Of a DNA stretch of 64,000 bases, positions 59,085-64,000 are shown piece by piece. Position 1 is the stretch's first letter, and each line of letters starts with the position of its first letter. Source of the DNA: Microplitis mediator (taxonomy: Eukaryota > Arthropoda > Insecta > Hymenoptera > Braconidae); the NCBI RefSeq assembly GCF_029852145.1, contig NC_079974.1, positions 9,933,207 to 9,997,206 of the forward strand. The letters run 5' to 3'. The notes under the pieces are model-generated. The model had not been told where the DNA came from. It saw nothing but the letters and a program-made list of their open reading frames with translations, and did no database searches. The translations under genes and the position numbers were made by a program.

Positions 59085-59223
59085 GGCTTCTTTACACAAT
59101 TATTATGTTTTTTCATCAGGATAAATGTCATTCACATATTTTTAGTCTCTTTCTACTATTTCTCTCATTATGTATATCTATATATATTGGCGTTCAATTG
59201 ACCGGTCGCAACTTCAGTTACAT
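59085..59223 (-). repeat. Right terminal inverted repeat of the giant transposon
   Basis: Complement of 46956-47094 with several substitutions in the inner half. Followed by CAAAATGC. Confidence 0.9.
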
Positions 59224-59231
59224 CAAAATGC

Positions 59232-59703
59232 AACGATTTATTTTATGAGAACGCAGTTGATTATTAAGAGAAAACGAGATCATAACTTAGCGCGAGGCGT
59301 CAGCCATGAGAACTGTGAACTATATAAGTGAGAAAGAGCGTTAAAAGAGTGAGAGAGACAGCGCATCCGTCTTCTTCATCCCCACTCGAGCGGTCTTTTC
59401 GATGAGAATGCGACTAGCGGAGCTGCCTATGATTGATGAATAATCGACTGTACTGTCGATTATTTTTCGGCGGTGAGAATTGAAGATGAGAGTGATGATA
59501 GTCTGTTCGCCAGGTTGACAGACTTTGAGATATATCACAGCAGACATTGCAGCTTGAGATGCGTCAGAAAACCCGTGAATCTCGATGCCAGATGAATTTG
59601 GGATGAGATTGATCCATCGAGGAATTCTTAGATGAGAAAGTTGAGGTGGTTCATCGCGGAAAGTTTTCCATCGGTGAACTAGCTCTGGTGAGAGTGAATC
59701 ATC
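59232..59703 (-). pseudogene. BEL/Pao 3' LTR remainder and RNase H fragment
   Basis: Reading leftwards from the stop at 59704: DDSLSPELVHRWKTFRDEPP, then GFSDASQAAMSAVIYLKVC, the RNase H start of BEL/Pao Pol, which loses homology near 59485. The integrase is missing and the sequence passes directly into the LTR. A TATATAAG-like promoter occurs near 59319. So a large 3' deletion has occurred. Confidence 0.7.
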
Positions 59704-60918
59704 CTAGTCGACCTTTTGTAGCCAAAGGTCCTGGATGATGATTTTTGCTTTGACAATTACTGGTGAGATTAAACCCAGAGGGTCAAATAGCTGAGCAGCC
59801 TCTGAGGTGATGGTGCGCTTGGTGATGCTGAGAGTTTGAGACGTCTTGCCAGTAAAGGTGAGAACGTCTTCTTGACAATTCCATGAGAGACCCAAGATTT
59901 TTGAGATGTGGTCTGAGAATGAATGAGAATCTTCTGGACTGAGTGATGATGAGATTTTGTTGAACTGAGGGTGGTTGCTCTTCCATTTAGTTAGTGGAAA
60001 GCAACCTAAATTGCAAAGTGCCTCGACATTGTTTGCAATGTCGTTGAGATCGCTGAGATTGTCGGCACCGCCGCCGATGTCGTCGACGTAGCTGCCTTTT
60101 TGAAAGGGTTCCACTGCTAGTGGATATTGAGACCCTTCGTCGATGAGAAGTTGTTTGAGAGCTCTGCCAGCAAGATATGGTGCTGGTCGAGTGCCATATG
60201 TGACGGTGTTGAGTTGATAAGCCACAGTGAGACCATTCTCTGTCCAGAGGATGCGCTGATAGTCCCTATCATCAGGGTGGATGAGAATTTGACGAAACAT
60301 CTTAACAATGTCTGTCAAGAAGATGAATCTGTGACTTCTGAGGTACAGCAGTACATCACAGATCTTTGCTTGAAGACTTGGGCCGATATGTAGATGATCA
60401 TTGAGAGAGCTGGCTGATGATGTCTTGCTTGACCCATTGAACACGACCCTCAACTTGGTGGTTTCGCTGTCTTCGCGAACAACGCAATGATGAGGTAAAT
60501 AATATACATGAGAAGGTTCAGGCGATGTAGATGAGACTCGAGTCATGTGTCCGAGTGATTCATACTCGTTGAGAAAAGCAGTATATTGACCTTGAAGTTC
60601 TGGGTTTTGAGAAAGACGCTTCATGAGACGGTTGAGACAGCGCTGCGCAATATGACGAGATTCACCTAGCTTCTGATATGATGATTTGAATGGTAGACGG
60701 ACGATGTATCGTCCTGATGCGTCTCGAGAATGAGTTGATAGGAAGTGAGCTTCACACTCAGCTTCCTCGACGGTGAGAGTTTCGTTGCAGGACTCTGGAT
60801 TTTCTTCAAGTTCCCAGAACTTGGTGAGAGAGTCGTGCAGTTGAGCATTTGAGATGATATGATGAGACAGGCTAGGTGAATGATGAGATTGTTCATGAAC
60901 TGGGCCGAGAATTGTCCA
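59704..60918 (-). pseudogene. BEL/Pao Pol, reverse transcriptase part
   Basis: Contains KFWELEENP, HYVPLPF-like RYIVRLPFKSSYQKLGESR, YYLPHHCVV, KLRVVFNGSSKTSS, FLTDIVKMFRQILIHPDDRD and YVDDIGGGAD (RT catalytic Asp pair intact), then ITSEAAQLFDPLGLISP, all typical of BEL/Pao. A Trp codon has become TAG at 59704-59706. Across the 522 bp insert (60919-61440) the reading frame matches the gag-protease frame exactly once one target duplicate is removed, so gag and pol were one ORF. Confidence 0.88.
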
Positions 60919-61440
60919 ATTAATTTTAATTAATGTAACGGGGCCGTTAAGCCCACCTCCGTTTGACGGGAGGCCGATACCTCGCCCTTTTGGGCATACT
61001 CGCGCTGCGTAATCCCTATTGTATATACTGAATCCACCATATATTATAATAGCGAAATATGAGCATAAGCTCATATTAACTTACCCATTAGGCATGCATT
61101 GCATGTGGGTGTCTCACTAACAGCCACCACGAGTCCTACCTCACTCGGCCCCCCATTCCTGCCATCCCAGGAAATAAAGAGACTCTGACCGAAATGGGGC
61201 TTGGAAATGGGGCACCCATGGTACCAGACTTCAGCTCTGGTGAACTGCTTGCATAGATTAGTGGTGGGACGCAAGTTCTCCCCATACCCTATGTAAAGGG
61301 CCACTCCACTTGTTTCTTTCGGGTTCCCACAAGCAATTATCCGCTTGTTTCGAAACGTCCCCTCTAAGATTTTCTACTTTCCCCAAGCCAGATAGCACAC
61401 TAATTATTCAAGCCAAATTAAAGTTGGGCGGCTTTGGGGA
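60919..61440. mobile_element. 522 bp insert with 14 bp target duplication (SINE- or truncated LINE-like)
   Basis: Flanked by perfect CCGAGAATTGTCCA copies (60905-60918 and 61441-61454). A duplication of this length is typical of target-primed reverse transcription. It has an AT-rich end (ATTAATTTTAATTAATG) and a GC-rich, structured body (GGGGCCGTTAAGCCC, CTCCGTTTGACGGGAG). No RT motif. Family not recognised. Apparent ORFs at 61071-61304 and the end of the gag ORF in it are accidental. Confidence 0.8.
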
Positions 61441-61454
61441 CCGAGAATTGTCCA

Positions 61455-63494
61455 GCCAAGCATGGTTTGTTGAGCTATCGGTTCTGATGAACTTCCTGTT
61501 ATGAGACCTGGTCGGATAATTTGACCGTAGAAATCTGCGCTGATGAGAAGGTCAATTTTGCCAGATTTGTGGAAATCTGGGTCGGCGAGTTCTAAATCTT
61601 GAATATGAGACCAAAGAGTGGATGATATTGTGACTGATGGAATCTGCGCTGTGATGTTCTTGAGAATGTGTGCGTTGAGGTATGCGTGTTCTGATGAGAT
61701 GGTAGACTGCAGTTTGAATGAGACCATGCCTGAGGTTTTTCCTGATGAGATATTGCCAACTCCTTGCAAAGGTATGTTGCATGGCTGAGAGATGAGACTG
61801 CAAGTGCGAACAGCAGCTTGAGAAATCAGAGTAAGTTCTGATCCAGGATCAATAAGAACTCTGATACGATGAAACGAGCCTAATTGATGAGAGATGAGAG
61901 CATGTGCGGTTGCCAAAAGCACTGTCGGTCGAGATGTCACTGGGTTGTGATCTGGAGCATGGCTGATGGCAGATGAGATGAAAGCTGCTGCTTGAGAAGT
62001 GCAAAATTGTTTTTGCTGAGATGTTTGCTGCTGAGCTTCGGGATGAGATGCAGGTGGTGATGAGACTTGCTGCGTTTCAGCAGCTGCTGCAGGTGGCTTC
62101 TTGGTAAGCCTCATGAGACGAGAGTAGTGCAGCATTGAGTGGTGCGGTTCGTCGCACTCTTTGCAGCGACGACGGCCCTTAGATTGACAGTTTTTGAAAC
62201 TGTGGTCACCAAGACAGTTTCGACAGAGATGAGAATATGCTGCTAACTGGAACCTTTCATCCGGAGACATTGCCTGGAATCTCGGGCATCCGACGATGAA
62301 ATGATTGCCCTCACAGCAATGACAATAGTCTGACTTGAATGAGAATGTGCTTTTAGGCAGTGCTGGATGAGACTGAGAAGTGTTTGATTGAGATCTTGGC
62401 TGATGAGATTGCTGATTTCGTGGTGGTGGATGAGACTGCGTGGGCGGTTGATGAGACTGAGACTGCCCTGGCTGAGATTGTTGAGACTGAGGTGCTGTTG
62501 AAACGTGTACTTGAGCTGATGAGATTCGCGGTTTGGTTCCCAGGTGGCTGCGTGAATCATGAGATGGCTTGCGTGGTGAGACACCACCCTCCATGGCTTC
62601 ACGAGCTCTGGCGCGACCGGTGAGGAATGTACAAAGATCCTCGTAGCTTGGAAACTCCGTTGACGTGCCCAAATGGACTTCCCAAGCTTTACGTAATGAG
62701 AGGTCAAGTTTCTGGACGATGAGATGAACCAGGATCTGGTCCCAGTGCTCGGTGGGCGATCCCAGAGCTTTGAGAGCTTGCACTGCCTCGTTGGCAGTGT
62801 TGATAATTGCCTTGAGCTGTTTGGCAGAGTTGCTGTCAGCTGGTCTGATGCTGAACAGCTTATTAAGCTGCGCCGAGATGAGAAGACGCTTGTTGTTGTA
62901 TTGTTGGACAACAGCGTCCCATGCTAAGGCAAATGAGTCTCCAGTGACTCTGATGTTGGCGATGAGACGGGCGGCATCACCCGCTAATGCCGATTTGAGG
63001 TGGTACATCTTCTCCACAGAAGTGAGAGATGTATTTTCGCCGATGAGAGAAACAAACAAATCGTGGAAATGTTTCCAGTCTTGATACTTGCCTGAGAATT
63101 TTGGCACAGGGATAGTAGGGACATTAAGCCTACTTCCAGCTGGCACGATGAGACTTGAGTTGGCTAAGACACTACCTTGAGACGGTAATGCTGATTCCAG
63201 CTCATGGATGCGATGGAAGAGAGCTTCCTGAGCTCCTTGGAACAGTTTGAGAGCCTTCTCAAATGAACCGTCCGTGAAATACTTGTGTTCGACCATCACG
63301 TCGGTCTTGGATGAGAGTAATTTCTCGCGGTCTTTGGCAAATTTGTCCCAGTGTTGGGTGAGGAGGTCCAACTTCGAGTTGGCTGCACGTAATGAGAGCG
63401 TGTCTACTATACCGGCTTCAGCAGATGCCGCAACGGAGGTGAATACAGAGATCCGGTGCATCTGCAGCACAATTTTGTTAGACACAGTAGCCAT
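61455..63494 (-). CDS. BEL/Pao Gag-protease polyprotein part
   Basis: Start chosen at MATVSNKIVLQMHR (63494) rather than an ATG 42 bases upstream, because the shorter form begins like a Gag. A capsid-like DUF1759 region follows (PVPKFSGKYQDWKHFHDLF, MYHLKSALAGDAARLI), then a Gln/Ser/His-rich linker, Cys-rich knuckles (CHCCEGNHFIVGC, CRNCLGDHSFKNC, CKECDEPHH), and a DUF1758 aspartic protease with RVLIDPGSELTLIS. It ends at LGWTILGP where the insert begins. No stop or frameshift inside, about 680 residues. Product would assemble particles; Pol can no longer be fused to it. Confidence 0.88.
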
Positions 63495-63880
63495 ATCTGT
63501 AAAAAAGCTGAATGAGACACACAAGAAACAATGCAATGCTCAATTGAGCCTGAGAATTTTAATGAGACACAGAACAAACTGACAGTAGTTTTCTGGGTGA
63601 TGATGAGACGCTGAGAACTGCTGCAAATGGACGCAGATGAGAGACGCTAATGAATGAGAATTAGTTTATACACTAGACACTTCACATTAATTAATTTGCA
63701 CTGTTGTGTCCCTTAATTAATTCCCACAAGTGCAGTACCACGTCCAGGGTACTCCGCTATGCACCTGTGTTGAAGTGAAAAATATAAACTGCACTGATGT
63801 CACTTAGCGTCACTGAGAATGTTTAATTTAAATAAATTTATTTAACCAATTCACACGATCCGGCTCGAAGGACCAAAAAA
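63495..63880 (-). promoter_or_regulatory. BEL/Pao 5' leader with primer binding site
   Basis: Untranslated region between gag and 5' LTR. Directly inside the LTR edge the - strand reads TTTTTTGGTCCTTCGAGCCG (about 63861-63880), the usual place and form of a BEL/Pao primer binding site; I cannot name the tRNA. Contains further GATGAGA motifs. Confidence 0.6.
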
Positions 63881-64000
63881 TGTTCAAATAATTAATATCT
63901 AATCAATTATATGATGATAGGATGAGAGGATCTAGTGTGTGTGAATTGGCGGGTAGTGAATAAATTTATTTAACACTTCAATTTGCAATAATAAACACTA
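63881..64000 (-). repeat. BEL/Pao 5' LTR, partial
   Basis: Starts (on the + strand) TGTTCAAATAATTAAT, matches 46598 onward, and is cut by the window end. Confidence 0.8.

Larger units (their letters stand above)
46956..59223 (+). mobile_element. Giant DNA transposon (12.27 kb) with multi-domain OTU-DDE-Ulp1 transposase
   Basis: Ends ATGTAACTGAAGTTGCGACC and its complement define about 140 bp imperfect terminal inverted repeats (46956-47094 and about 59085-59223). Both are flanked by the perfect 8 bp duplication CAAAATGC (46948-46955 and 59224-59231). Inside each end lies a long array of 142 bp units in opposite orientation (about 4.0 kb left, 2.3 kb right) surrounding one intact two-exon gene. 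An 8 bp duplication is known for Zisupton/KDZ and for some MULE and hAT elements. Superfamily remains open; size, arrays and gene architecture favour a Zisupton- or MULE-like giant element. Confidence 0.9.
46598..64000 (-). mobile_element. BEL/Pao LTR retrotransposon, internally deleted, runs off the right edge
   Basis: On the - strand: 5' LTR (63881 and beyond), primer binding site (about 63855-63876), gag-protease, reverse transcriptase, an RNase H fragment, then the 3' LTR (left edge TGTTTAAATAATTAAT at 46598). The two LTR edges align (GATGAGAGGATCTAGT, GGGTAGTGAATAA). The 3' LTR is split at 46955/59232 by the 12.3 kb giant transposon, and the pol is split by a 522 bp insert. Integrase and the rest of RNase H are absent, so it cannot be autonomous. 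Confidence 0.88.

Noticed and set aside
61071..61304. 77-residue ORF on the - strand
   Set aside because: Lies wholly inside the 522 bp insert and shows no known motif.
59401..63660. Hammerhead ribozymes suggested by many CTGATGAG strings
   Set aside because: The motif is usually not flanked by stems, no matching GAAA core and cleavage triplet are found nearby, and many copies lack the preceding CT.

Overview
This window looks like gene-poor, AT-rich insect nuclear DNA, probably from a hymenopteran (a guess from the style of the BEL/Pao, copia and non-LTR elements, not proven). The only host gene I can support is the 3' half of an SLC5-type sodium/solute symporter on the + strand. It has two coding exons (2171-2827 and 12348-12609) split by a 9.5 kb phase-2 intron; the 5' half lies off the left edge. 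Almost everything else is transposable elements, many nested in one another, plus satellites and microsatellites. I saw no true tRNA or rRNA gene and no CRISPR array. All work was by eye, without database searches.

Layout. 1-807: arm of a Tc1/mariner-like repeat, with an inverted copy at 33709-34510. 2171-12609: symporter gene. Its intron holds a DDE_Tnp_4 (ISL2EU/IS4EU-like) transposon with about 570 bp terminal inverted repeats (4294-9322), itself invaded by a palindromic word array (6275-7624), and a second inverted word array (9535-10475). 15080-20134: decayed CR1/Jockey-like non-LTR element carrying a 946 bp solo LTR (18248-19193, TSD GATAC). 24721-26668: LTR-retrotransposon leader remnant with a striking hairpin array. 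28395-31597: second non-LTR element (- strand), split by a 1.1 kb fold-back element. 32905-33110 and 35195-35495: CCACGGTGG word arrays. 36652-40069: internally deleted copia element with a perfect TSD. 41102-42449: likely solo LTR with four covarying hairpins. 43300-46180: satellite with a 1,529 bp tandem duplication. 46598-64000: BEL/Pao element on the - strand, internally deleted and running off the right edge.

The most interesting object lies inside the 3' LTR of that BEL/Pao element: a 12.27 kb DNA transposon (46956-59223) with an 8 bp target-site duplication and about 140 bp terminal inverted repeats. Large head-to-head arrays of a 142 bp palindrome-bearing unit flank one intact two-exon gene (51881-56609). 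Its predicted 1,489-residue protein fuses an OTU-type cysteine protease, a DDE/RNase-H-like transposase core, an Ulp1/SENP-type C48 protease and a C-terminal zinc finger. The architecture recalls Zisupton/KDZ or MULE-type giant elements. The gene has no visible lesion, so the element may be recently active.

Other unexpected signals are two different tandem hairpin arrays in LTR leaders with compensatory stem changes, an extreme enrichment of the heptamer TCTCATC on the coding strand of the BEL/Pao element, and a recurring class of palindromic 'word array' elements.
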